From CAYJLB01 sp964370845 (lineage in GTDB: Bacteria > Bacillota > Clostridia > Oscillospirales > Ruminococcaceae): DNA of 23,794 nucleotides. A program made the position numbers and the translations under genes. The notes beneath the pieces are model-generated. The model did no database searches, was not told the origin of the DNA, and worked only from the letters and a program-made list of their open reading frames with translations. Numbering within the stretch: the first letter of the stretch is position 1; each line of letters begins with the position of its first letter. The stretch lies in NCBI GenBank assembly GCA_964370845.1, contig CAYJLB010000031.1, positions 1 to 23,794 of the forward strand. The letters run 5' to 3'. This document shows positions 1 through 8,119 of this stretch, piece after piece.

Positions 1-1
1 A

Positions 2-55
2 AGTTGGATGAAAAAAGACACACAAAACGTCCAGAAAGGAATGTTCATAATATGA
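2..55 (+). CDS. 3' end of an unidentified upstream gene (partial)
   Basis: Frame 2 is open from the left edge and ends in a TGA that overlaps the ATG of the next gene as ATGA, an arrangement typical of translationally coupled operon genes. Only 17 residues are visible (SWMKKDTQNVQKGMFII), too few to assign a family. From the operon content one would expect a sugar transporter component or another catabolic enzyme, but that is inference. The frame could also be open by chance. Confidence 0.35.
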   Translation, partial: SWMKKDTQNVQKGMFII

Positions 56-2088
56 AAATTACAAAATCACAAAATCTAAGCAACGATTTTTGCTATATTG
101 CTTCAAATAAAATGTACACAGTTTTAAATCAAGATGGAAAATACTCTCCTTGTGGTTTTCACGTTCAAGGTAAAATGTCGGGTATTTTTTCACAACCTTT
201 TAGAGTGTCAAACGGGTTTAAAATCCTTAAAGAAAATAAAGAATTATCAGCAAAAAGATATACAATCAATAATGGTGAGGGTATTTTTGAATATGAAAAA
301 TTAACTAATAAAATTAATGCTATAGACAATGAAAGAATGTTAACCTTATCATTTTTTGGTGAGGAAAAAGCAACTTTTGAAATAGATTTAACACTGGAAG
401 GATGCTGGACTGCTCCCGAAAGTGGGTTTAAAGAAGGTAAAACAATTTTAGTAGAAAAATCTGACGATTATGCAGTTTTTCGTCACGAATTTGAAGATTT
501 TTATACAATGGTTTATCTAATTAATTGCGAAGAAAAAATTAATGTTGAAAAGACTATGGTAAATGCTACCATTAACGATAAAATGAATGTTGTAATTATT
601 GTTGATACCAGTTTAGAGGGTGTGAGAAAATGGATTTCCACGCTAACAGTTGACAATTTAATTGAAAAACAACAAGCAAGACGAGAAAATCTTTTAAGCA
701 GAACAAAAATAACAACTAATTGCAAAGAGTTTGACGAGAGTTTTGACAGCTTAAAACTTAATTATGATATGCTAGTGCAAGATTCAGATAAATTAGGGGA
801 ATATTATTCGGCCGGTTGTCCTGATTTTATGTGGCTTTTTGGCTGTGACACTACTTACGGAATTCACGGAACTTTAGCAGTTGGACAAATTGAAATGACT
901 AAGAAAACTCTAAGATTGCTAAAAGATATTTCTGTAAAAACAAACAATAACGGGCGAGTTATCCACGAAATTTCTTCCTTTGGTGTAGTTTATAACGAGG
1001 GTAATTTACAAGAAACTCCTCACTTTGTGACTGCTTTATACGAAGTTTACAAGTGGACTGGGGACAATGAATTTTTAGAAGAAATGTTGCCATTTTGTTT
1101 AGATGGAATTAAGTGGGCGGAAAGTAAGATTGAAAGTGGTTCTCTTTGCCCTAAAGGTGCTGGAATTGTTGAAGTTCACGGGATTGACGGACGTGTAATT
1201 GATATTGCAATATTAATGATTAATGCGTATAAACAGCTTGCTTATCTATGCGAAATTAAAGGGTTAACTGAAAAAGTTGAAGAATTTGAGAGTAAAAGAA
1301 TTGCCCTTGAAAAAGAAGTGCTAGAGAAATTTTATTGCAAAGAAGAAGAATTTTTCGGAGATATAATTTGTACAATTGACGAGATAAAAAATAGTAGAGA
1401 TTTGCTTGTTAATTCAATAAAAAATACTGCTACAATGACAAAAATTATGGGTGAATATTTCGATAAAGTTCTTTCAAAATCTTATGAGGAAAATGAGTTA
1501 ATTCCCCTTGTAATAAAAAACTGGGTGACAATTTTACCTTATGGCGAAGATTTTGTGCCTTCGGAAATAAAAGAAAAAGGTATAGAGCAAATGAAAGGTG
1601 CAGAATTTTACAACGATTGCGGAATGAAACTTGCTTGTAAGTGCGACGATAAAAACGACCCTGTTCACGATATTTACACCTTGAATAAATCTATGTCAAT
1701 TAATACAGGCTATTTAGCTGAAGTTTTTGCCAAAAATAATGAAGTGGACAGAGGTTTTGACTTATTGCTTGATTTAGTCGGTACAATGGACAAAGGTATG
1801 CAAGGCACTATTAGCGAAATTTTACCAGATGACGGCTGTTTTATGCAGTTTTGGTCAGGCTATGGAATTCACCACGTATTTATGCGAAATATTTTGGGGA
1901 TTGAACCTTTTGCACAAGATAAAAAAATTACAATAAAACCTAATTTGCCAAAGAAATTGGATTTTGTAAAAGTTGAAAATTTACAAATTGGTGAATGTAT
2001 TTTTGACATTAATTTCAAGCGTGAAGATGGAAAAATTATAGTTGAAACAAAACAAAGTGATGAGAAATATATAGTTGAAATAAAATAA
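52..2088 (+). CDS. Six-hairpin glycoside hydrolase, glycogen-debranching-enzyme-like
   Basis: Probable cytoplasmic alpha-glucan or oligosaccharide hydrolase; no signal peptide is visible. I chose the ATG at 52 (678 aa) because AGAAAGGA lies 11 nt upstream; the frame is open to the left edge, but the extra residues look unnatural. Residues 1 to about 220 form a beta-rich N-terminal domain. From about 225 to 620 the pattern fits an (alpha/alpha)6 barrel, with WLFGCDTTYG near 261-270, RVIHEISSFG near 302-311 and GNLQETPHFV near 317-326. The Glu residues of the last two are candidate acid/base residues. A small beta-rich C-terminal tail follows. The layout resembles amylo-alpha-1,6-glucosidase-type proteins, but I cannot assign a CAZy family. 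It is first of five genes in a sugar operon and lies 17 nt before the GH65 phosphorylase gene, so it may trim substrates for that enzyme. Confidence 0.75.
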   Translation: MKITKSQNLSNDFCYIASNKMYTVLNQDGKYSPCGFHVQGKMSGIFSQPFRVSNGFKILKENKELSAKRYTINNGEGIFEYEKLTNKINAIDNERMLTLSFFGEEKATFEIDLTLEGCWTAPESGFKEGKTILVEKSDDYAVFRHEFEDFYTMVYLINCEEKINVEKTMVNATINDKMNVVIIVDTSLEGVRKWISTLTVDNLIEKQQARRENLLSRTKITTNCKEFDESFDSLKLNYDMLVQDSDKLGEYYSAGCPDFMWLFGCDTTYGIHGTLAVGQIEMTKKTLRLLKDISVKTNNNGRVIHEISSFGVVYNEGNLQETPHFVTALYEVYKWTGDNEFLEEMLPFCLDGIKWAESKIESGSLCPKGAGIVEVHGIDGRVIDIAILMINAYKQLAYLCEIKGLTEKVEEFESKRIALEKEVLEKFYCKEEEFFGDIICTIDEIKNSRDLLVNSIKNTATMTKIMGEYFDKVLSKSYEENELIPLVIKNWVTILPYGEDFVPSEIKEKGIEQMKGAEFYNDCGMKLACKCDDKNDPVHDIYTLNKSMSINTGYLAEVFAKNNEVDRGFDLLLDLVGTMDKGMQGTISEILPDDGCFMQFWSGYGIHHVFMRNILGIEPFAQDKKITIKPNLPKKLDFVKVENLQIGECIFDINFKREDGKIIVETKQSDEKYIVEIK

Positions 2089-2105
2089 AATTAAGGGGAT
2101 TTTTT

Positions 2106-4439
2106 ATGCTAGTTTACAATAGTGGAGAGAATGAATACAAGAATTTTTTATTAAAAGAGGATAGTTTTGACCCAAATAACCTTGGAAAAACCGAGTCAAT
2201 TATGTGCCAAGGTAATGGTTATATCTGCGTTCGTGGATATTCCGAGGAAAGTTATCCAAACAAAACCGCAAATACTTTTATTGCGGGAACTTTTAATGTT
2301 ACAAATGAAAACGAAGTTACTGAACTTCCTAATACTGCGGATACTTTTTCCTTTGATATTTTTATTGACGGAGAAAGATTTTTCCTAACAAAAAATAATG
2401 TGGAAAATTACAGCAAAACCTTGAACCTAAGAACTGGCGAGTTGAAGCGTACTTTTACTTATAAAACTCTCGACAACGAACTTTCTTTTGTTATGACAAG
2501 ATTTATTTCTAGCGACAATTTACATTTGCTTGCTAGTAGAACTGAAATTATCTCATTAAAAAAAGATTGTGAAATTAAAATTAATTCGGGTATAAATTCT
2601 AGATGTTCAAATTCAGGTGAAAGTCATTTCCACTATGTTTCAGGAAGATTTTTTGACAAGAAATATATTTACACAAACTTAAAAACTACACAAAGCGGTT
2701 ATGATTTTTACATTAATGTTTGTCATAGAGCGTTTGCAAACGGTGTGGAAGATTTAACTTTGCCAAAGCCAGTTATGGAAAGACGTAAAGTTACTCAAAC
2801 TTATACTTTTGAAGGAAAAAAAGATAGTAAAATCACTTTTGAGAAATATGCAAGTTATTATACTTGTGTTGATAACAAAGAAATAGGGATTTCAGATATG
2901 GAAAATTCTTATAAATTGCTTGTTGAATATGCTGAAAAAGGTTATGATAAGCTGTTTTTAGAAAGCAAAACTGCTCTTGAAGAAAAATTATGGAAAAATG
3001 ATTATATTGAAGTTTCTTCGGAAAATGAATTTGACCAATTTGCTGTAAATTATGTTATGTATCACCTTAACGTAATGACTCCATCTCATGATGCTAGAAT
3101 GAATATAGGGGCAAAAGGTTTGTCTGGAGAAGGGTACAAAGGTCATACTTTTTGGGATACAGAAGTATTTATTTTACCACGATATATTTTGCAAAATCCT
3201 ACCGTTGCAAAAAGCTTGATGACTTATCGTTATAAAGGTCTTGCTGGTGCAAAGAAAAAAGCTTTAGAGAGCGGGTTTAAAGGTGCAATGTTCCCTTGGG
3301 AGGGTGCAAACCCTGACGATGGCGAAGTAACTCCTGTTTACAATAATATGGATCCATTTACTGGGGAGAGGGAAGTTGTTAAGACTGGAATGTGGGAAAT
3401 TCACATTACAAGTGACGTTGCTTTTGGAATTTACAGCTATTATAAATTCACTGGTGATATTGAATTTATGAAAAAGTATGGTTATGAAATTTTACTTGAA
3501 ACTGCAATTTTCTGGAACTCACGCCTTGAAACTAGTGAAAATGATGATTTGCTTCACATTAATGGAGTAATTGGTCCTGACGAATATTCTGAATATGTAA
3601 ACGACAATGCTTATACAAATTACCTTGCGAAATGGAATATGGAGTATGCAGTTGAAATTTTCAATGAATTAAAAAATAATGACAATGAATTGTTTAATAT
3701 CCTCTGTGAGAAAACAGGAATTGACAAAGAAATTGAAGATATTAAAGCAAGAATTGAAAAGGTTTATATTCCAAAACCTGATGAAAATTTGATTATTGAC
3801 CAAGATACAACTTTTAGAAATTTGGAAGAAATTGACCTTGAAAGATACAAAAATGCAGATAAAGTTGGGTTAATTCTTGAAGAATATAATTTAGAACAAG
3901 TGAGCGAGTTTAAAGTTTCAAAACAAGCGGATATTATGGTGCTATTTTTACTTTTTGGAGAAAAATGGGATAATGCGACTAAAAAGGCTAATTTTGACTA
4001 TTATGAACCATTTTGTTTACACGATAGTTCGCTGAGTTTTTCAACTTATTCAATTTTAGCAAATGATATTGGGGACACTGACTATAGCTACAAATTGTTC
4101 AACAAGGCTTGCTTAATTGACTTGACACAAAAAATGAATTCAAGTGATGCGGGAATTCACTCCGCTTCTTATGGTGGAGTTTGGCAGTGTATTGTTTACG
4201 GTTTTGCTGGGATAAGAATGATTGGAAATGAGCTTCATATTACTCCAAAATTCCCAAAAGAAATTAATAATTTGAAGTTTAATTTTTATTATCAAGGACA
4301 AAAATTATCTGCAAATATTTCAAAAAATAATATTTCAATATTAAATAATGGAGATAAGAAAGTTGAAATTTTCTTCAATGGAAATGGGACTGAAGTTTCT
4401 CCTAAAACAACTTTAGAGGTGACTTATGAAAAAGCTTGA
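2106..4439 (+). CDS. GH65 family alpha-glucoside (disaccharide) phosphorylase
   Basis: Cytoplasmic inverting phosphorylase expected to split an alpha-linked glucosyl sugar with phosphate, giving beta-glucose-1-phosphate. The 777 aa length fits GH65. Residues 1 to about 270 are the N-terminal beta-sandwich. The (alpha/alpha)6 barrel carries GHTFWDTEVF (346-355) and GPDEYSEYVNDNAYTN (490-505), where E493 is the expected general acid. KQAD (606-609) and HDSSLS (639-644) match the phosphate-binding segments, so a phosphorylase is favoured over a hydrolase. A C-terminal beta domain follows. AAGGGGA precedes the ATG. The gene overlaps pgmB by 14 nt, the usual partner that consumes its product. The substrate (maltose, kojibiose, nigerose, trehalose, trehalose-6-phosphate, glucosylglycerol or other) cannot be read from the motifs. 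The Ser at 495, where many members have His, is a point to compare. Confidence 0.92.
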   Translation: MLVYNSGENEYKNFLLKEDSFDPNNLGKTESIMCQGNGYICVRGYSEESYPNKTANTFIAGTFNVTNENEVTELPNTADTFSFDIFIDGERFFLTKNNVENYSKTLNLRTGELKRTFTYKTLDNELSFVMTRFISSDNLHLLASRTEIISLKKDCEIKINSGINSRCSNSGESHFHYVSGRFFDKKYIYTNLKTTQSGYDFYINVCHRAFANGVEDLTLPKPVMERRKVTQTYTFEGKKDSKITFEKYASYYTCVDNKEIGISDMENSYKLLVEYAEKGYDKLFLESKTALEEKLWKNDYIEVSSENEFDQFAVNYVMYHLNVMTPSHDARMNIGAKGLSGEGYKGHTFWDTEVFILPRYILQNPTVAKSLMTYRYKGLAGAKKKALESGFKGAMFPWEGANPDDGEVTPVYNNMDPFTGEREVVKTGMWEIHITSDVAFGIYSYYKFTGDIEFMKKYGYEILLETAIFWNSRLETSENDDLLHINGVIGPDEYSEYVNDNAYTNYLAKWNMEYAVEIFNELKNNDNELFNILCEKTGIDKEIEDIKARIEKVYIPKPDENLIIDQDTTFRNLEEIDLERYKNADKVGLILEEYNLEQVSEFKVSKQADIMVLFLLFGEKWDNATKKANFDYYEPFCLHDSSLSFSTYSILANDIGDTDYSYKLFNKACLIDLTQKMNSSDAGIHSASYGGVWQCIVYGFAGIRMIGNELHITPKFPKEINNLKFNFYYQGQKLSANISKNNISILNNGDKKVEIFFNGNGTEVSPKTTLEVTYEKA

Positions 4440-5073
4440 GCTTGCAATTTTTGATTTAGACGGAGTTTTAGTTGACACTGCAAAATATCATTATCTTGCG
4501 TGGAAAAAACTTGGTGTAGAAATGGGTTTTGACTTCACGGAGGAACAAAACGAGGACTTCAAAGGCGTTAGCAGAATGGCTTGTATGGATATTATGTGCA
4601 AGCTTGGAAATTGTGAAGATATGCCACAAGAGGAAAGAATTCGAATTGCTAATAAAAAAAATGATGATTATTTGGAGTTTATAAAGCAAATTGATGAAAG
4701 TGAACTTTTAACTGGGGTAAAATCTACCCTTGAAACGCTCAAAAATAGCGGAGTGAAAATCGCTTTAGGCTCGGCTAGTAAAAATGCTGTTGTCATTTTG
4801 GAAAGAACAAATATTATCCATTTATTTGACGCAATTATTGATGGAAATAAGGTTAGTAAAGCTAAACCTGACCCTGAAGTTTTTGTTTTAGCGGCGGAAG
4901 TTTTAGGCATTTCACCTGAAAACTGTGTAGTTTTTGAGGACGCTTATGCTGGCGTTGAAGCTGCAAAAAATGCAAATATGTTTTGCGTTGGTATTGGGAC
5001 TAAAGAAAATTTGCCTAAAGCAGATTTGATTATGGAAAACGTTGGACAATTTTCAATTGATATGATAAAATAA
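4426..5073 (+). CDS. pgmB: Beta-phosphoglucomutase
   Basis: Converts beta-glucose-1-phosphate to glucose-6-phosphate through beta-glucose-1,6-bisphosphate in the cytoplasm, linking GH65 phosphorolysis to glycolysis. The 215 aa protein is a HAD-superfamily phosphatase-fold enzyme. DLDGVLVDT at residues 9-17 contains the nucleophile Asp and the general acid/base Asp two residues later. A helical cap follows, then GSASKN (motif II), KAKPDPEVF (the motif III Lys region) and VFEDAYAGVEAA (motif IV, Mg binding). Its start lies inside the last 14 nt of the GH65 gene, indicating translational coupling. A generic sugar-phosphatase is the alternative, but the GH65 pairing makes the mutase much more likely. 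Confidence 0.93.
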   Translation: MKKLELAIFDLDGVLVDTAKYHYLAWKKLGVEMGFDFTEEQNEDFKGVSRMACMDIMCKLGNCEDMPQEERIRIANKKNDDYLEFIKQIDESELLTGVKSTLETLKNSGVKIALGSASKNAVVILERTNIIHLFDAIIDGNKVSKAKPDPEVFVLAAEVLGISPENCVVFEDAYAGVEAAKNANMFCVGIGTKENLPKADLIMENVGQFSIDMIK

Positions 5074-5097
5074 TATACAAACACTTTGGAGGGAAAA

Positions 5098-6504
5098 ATG
5101 CAAACTAATAATTTATATAGACCCAAATTTCATTATACAAGTGAAAGCGGATGGATAAATGACCCTAATGGATTTTCAGTTTTTGGTGGGAAATATCATT
5201 TGTTCGCACAACATAATCCACATGACACAAAATGGGGACCTATGCATTGGTGTCATGGAGTTAGCGAAGATTTAATCGCTTGGGAACATAAAGAAATTGC
5301 ACTTACTCCAAATGAAGAATACGAAAAGGATTTAGGTTGTTTTTCGGGTACAGCTATTGAAGATAACGGAAAGCATATTCTAATGTATACGGCTTGTAAA
5401 GGTAAAATGGGCGAGCCTGTTGAGCAACTTCAATGTATTGCAATTGGTGACGGGAATACCTATAAGAAATTGCCACAAAACCCTGTTATAACTGGGGAAG
5501 ATTTGCCGAAATTTGCGACTTCTGCTGATTTTCGCGACCCTAAATTATTTAAAATTAAAGATGAGTATTTTGCACTTTTGGGTGCAATGGTAACCTCAAA
5601 AAAAATCGGAACAATGCTTCTTTATAAGTCGAAAAATTTGACCGATTGGGAGTATGTAGGGGAAACTTTGCGTGGGCAAGAAAACGGACTTATGGGGATA
5701 GTTTTTGAGTGTCCCGACTTGTTTAAGTTAGGGGAAAAATATGTAATCTTAACATCTCCAATTGAAATGCCGTCGCAAGGTGATAAGTATAGAAATATTT
5801 CTTCCGCAGTTTATTTTGTTGGAGATATGAATTTTGAAACTGGAAAATTTACTGCTGATTATTATGATGAAATTGACACAGGTTTTGATTTTTATGCACC
5901 ACAAACTTTAGAAGATATAAACGGAGATAGAATTTTAATCGCTTGGGCACAAATGTGGGAAAGAAATTTTGTTACCGACCAATTAAATCACGGTTGGGCA
6001 GGAGCTATGACTTTACCGCGAAAATTAACCCTTGAAAATAAAAGGTTATATCAAAAACCTATTGAAACATTAGAGAAATATCACGGGAAATGTTATTTGG
6101 ATATAACAAAAGGCAACCCTGACTGTTTTAGACTTCAAATCGAATCGGATTTGTCGGAGGGGCAAAAATTTGAAATAGAACTGCTTAAAACTACTTCGGG
6201 AAGTTTCAAAATTTCCTATGATAGAATAGAAAACAAGCTTATTATAAACCGCAGTAAAAGTTTGTTTAAGCTAGATAGACACCTAAAAGAGGACGGTGTT
6301 GATAACATAAGAAAAGTGAAACTTGACTCTTATATTTCCTTGAAACTTGACATAATTGTGGATAAAAGTTTGGTTGAAATATTTATCAATGGCGGACGAT
6401 ACACAATGACTTCGAATTATTATTGTGGAAATGGAAAAATTGAAAATATAATTGATACTGACTACAAAACTTCTTTGAAAAAATATGATTTGTTAGTTAA
6501 ATAA
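5098..6504 (+). CDS. scrB: GH32 beta-fructofuranosidase (sucrose or sucrose-6-phosphate hydrolase)
   Basis: Hydrolyses sucrose, sucrose-6-phosphate or short fructosides, releasing fructose (or fructose plus glucose) in the cytoplasm; no signal peptide is present. The start is the ATG at 5098 with GGAGGG 4 nt upstream, giving 468 aa. An in-frame TTG at 5086 overlaps that ribosome binding site and is rejected. The five-bladed propeller motifs are clear: WINDPNG (19-25, nucleophile D22), FRDP (D147, transition-state stabiliser) and FECPDLF (E204, acid/base). The C-terminal 140 or so residues form the GH32 beta-sandwich. The gene lies 24 nt after pgmB and before the fructokinase. No phosphotransferase permease is in view, so unphosphorylated sucrose or a fructo-oligosaccharide may be the real substrate; the symbol follows the family's usual name. 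Confidence 0.92.
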   Translation: MQTNNLYRPKFHYTSESGWINDPNGFSVFGGKYHLFAQHNPHDTKWGPMHWCHGVSEDLIAWEHKEIALTPNEEYEKDLGCFSGTAIEDNGKHILMYTACKGKMGEPVEQLQCIAIGDGNTYKKLPQNPVITGEDLPKFATSADFRDPKLFKIKDEYFALLGAMVTSKKIGTMLLYKSKNLTDWEYVGETLRGQENGLMGIVFECPDLFKLGEKYVILTSPIEMPSQGDKYRNISSAVYFVGDMNFETGKFTADYYDEIDTGFDFYAPQTLEDINGDRILIAWAQMWERNFVTDQLNHGWAGAMTLPRKLTLENKRLYQKPIETLEKYHGKCYLDITKGNPDCFRLQIESDLSEGQKFEIELLKTTSGSFKISYDRIENKLIINRSKSLFKLDRHLKEDGVDNIRKVKLDSYISLKLDIIVDKSLVEIFINGGRYTMTSNYYCGNGKIENIIDTDYKTSLKKYDLLVK

Positions 6505-6541
6505 TGTTTTTTTACAAGCAAAGAAAGGAATGAACATTGTT

Positions 6542-7498
6542 ATGAAAGAATTTGATGTTGTGGCTTTAGGCGAATTGCTTATTGATTTTACTGAATATGG
6601 AATTTCTGAGCAAAATAACAAACTTTTAGAGGTAAATCCAGGTGGCGCGCCTTGTAATGTACTTTCAATGCTTTCAAATTTAGGGAAAAAGACTGCTTTT
6701 ATTGGAAAAGTTGGGAATGACGGTTTCGGTAAAATGCTAAAATCTCGAATTGAGGACGTTGGAATAAACACAAGTGGCTTGAAAATGGACGATAAAGTGA
6801 ACACAACTCTTGCATTTGTGCATAATTATTCTGATGGAGATAGGGAGTTTTCATTCTATCGAAATCCTGGTGCAGATATGATGCTTCTCCAAGATGAAAT
6901 TCCAAAAGATTTAATAAAAAGTGCTAGAATTTTTCATTTTGGAACGCTTTCAATGACACATGATGAGGTTCGTAATGCTACAAAAAAGGCAGTAAAAATT
7001 GCTAAAGAAAATGGACTAACTATAACTTTTGACCCTAATTTAAGGGAGAGTTTGTGGAGTAGTTTGGATTTAGCAAAAGAACAATTCGACTACGGTATGA
7101 AAAATTGCGATGTGCTAAAAATTTCCGACAATGAAATAGTTTGGTTTACTGGAAAAGAGGATTTTGACGAAGGAATTGCTATATTACAAGAAAAATATAA
7201 TATAAAATTAATAGTATTATCCCTTGGAAAAGATGGAAGTGTTGCATATTACAACAATAAAAAAGTAAAAGTTGATAGCTTTTTAATGGGAAATACTGTT
7301 GAAACTACAGGTGCTGGCGATACTTTTTTTGCTTGTGTAATTAATTATATTTTAGAAAATGGTCTTTCTGACTTAACAGAAAATAAACTTAATGAAATGC
7401 TTAAATTTGCAAATGCAGCCGCTGCAATAATTACTACTCGAAAAGGCGCACTTTGCGTTATGCCGACGAAAATCGAAACCCAAAATTTATTGGGTTAA
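6542..7498 (+). CDS. scrK: PfkB-family fructokinase
   Basis: ATP-dependent sugar kinase of the ribokinase fold, expected to phosphorylate fructose released by the neighbouring GH32 enzyme. I prefer the ATG at 6542 (318 aa) because AGAAAGGA ends directly before the ATG at 6530, leaving no spacing for that earlier start; the first gene of this operon has the same layout. Features are the N-terminal sheet GELLIDF, the substrate-site NPGGAPCNV (32-39), TFDPNLRESLW in the middle and the signature TTGAGDTFF with catalytic Asp 260. It is the last gene of the operon and is followed by a strong terminator. Other PfkB sugars (for example 2-keto-3-deoxygluconate) are possible from sequence alone, but the GH32 context favours fructose. 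Confidence 0.9.
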   Translation: MKEFDVVALGELLIDFTEYGISEQNNKLLEVNPGGAPCNVLSMLSNLGKKTAFIGKVGNDGFGKMLKSRIEDVGINTSGLKMDDKVNTTLAFVHNYSDGDREFSFYRNPGADMMLLQDEIPKDLIKSARIFHFGTLSMTHDEVRNATKKAVKIAKENGLTITFDPNLRESLWSSLDLAKEQFDYGMKNCDVLKISDNEIVWFTGKEDFDEGIAILQEKYNIKLIVLSLGKDGSVAYYNNKKVKVDSFLMGNTVETTGAGDTFFACVINYILENGLSDLTENKLNEMLKFANAAAAIITTRKGALCVMPTKIETQNLLG

Positions 7499-7507
7499 AA
7501 TAATTGG

Positions 7508-7545
7508 AAAAGAGCCGAAACATTTTTTAGTGTTTCGGCTCTTTT
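7508..7545. terminator. Bidirectional intrinsic terminator
   Basis: A perfect 12-bp stem (AGAGCCGAAACA with TGTTTCGGCTCT) encloses an 8-nt loop, with flanking A and T runs that extend the stem and give a U tract on both strands. It sits between the end of the plus-strand sugar operon and the end of the minus-strand zinc operon, so it can stop both. Confidence 0.93.
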
Positions 7546-7555
7546 ATGTGATAAA

Positions 7556-8119
7556 TTAATTTGTTATTTCTATACTCGACACGTTCATATATGCGTAGTT
7601 AAATCCGTCGAATTCATAGGTGTCTACAGTTGCATCGACTATGACAGCAGTGCCAGCAACAGGAATTTCCATATCTTCGGGGAATTTTAATTCTAACCCT
7701 TGTGGACAACATCCAGTCGCATCATTTATTATAATAAAATGCATAAGTTCATCATAACTGTCTAAAGTTTGATTATACTCTCCAACCATTCTAAATGATT
7801 TCCCAAAATAGCTGTCCGAATTTGACATTAAATCATATACTTGAGCGTAAACCATTGTTGAACTCATAGTGGTAAAATCGAAATCTACCTCTGAGTTTGA
7901 TGTAGTGTTTTCTGGATTAATTTCTATAATATTTCTATTTTCATCTACAATAGATACATTAAAATCCTCGGAAACCATTATTGAATTTAAGTCAACAGAA
8001 TCGTTAATTATCTCCTCAGTTTGTAATATTTCGTCAATTAGTGTGTTTTCAGGTGGAGAACAAGCAACTAAAAATAAACAGCTAATTATTGTCGTTGTTA
8101 AAATTAATTTATTTTTCAT
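7556..8119 (-). CDS. Lipoprotein with CCPQG motif, last gene of the zinc uptake operon
   Basis: Predicted exported lipoprotein of 187 aa. Residues 1-20 form a signal peptide ending in the lipobox LVAC, so Cys 20 would be lipidated and the rest lie outside the membrane. Residues 21-85 are an acidic, low-complexity linker. Residues 88-187 form a compact beta-rich domain with NDATGCCPQGLELKF around 132-146; the vicinal Cys 137-138 look like a metal or redox site. I recall similar CC segments in small proteins of clostridial zinc loci and, more loosely, in the Zur-controlled YcgQ type, but cannot verify homology. The start overlaps the znuB stop as ATGA, so it is translationally coupled to the transporter. 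A role in zinc capture or delivery is inference; no enzyme family is recognised. Confidence 0.8.
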   Translation of the reverse strand: MKNKLILTTTIISCLFLVACSPPENTLIDEILQTEEIINDSVDLNSIMVSEDFNVSIVDENRNIIEINPENTTSNSEVDFDFTTMSSTMVYAQVYDLMSNSDSYFGKSFRMVGEYNQTLDSYDELMHFIIINDATGCCPQGLELKFPEDMEIPVAGTAVIVDATVDTYEFDGFNYAYMNVSSIEITN

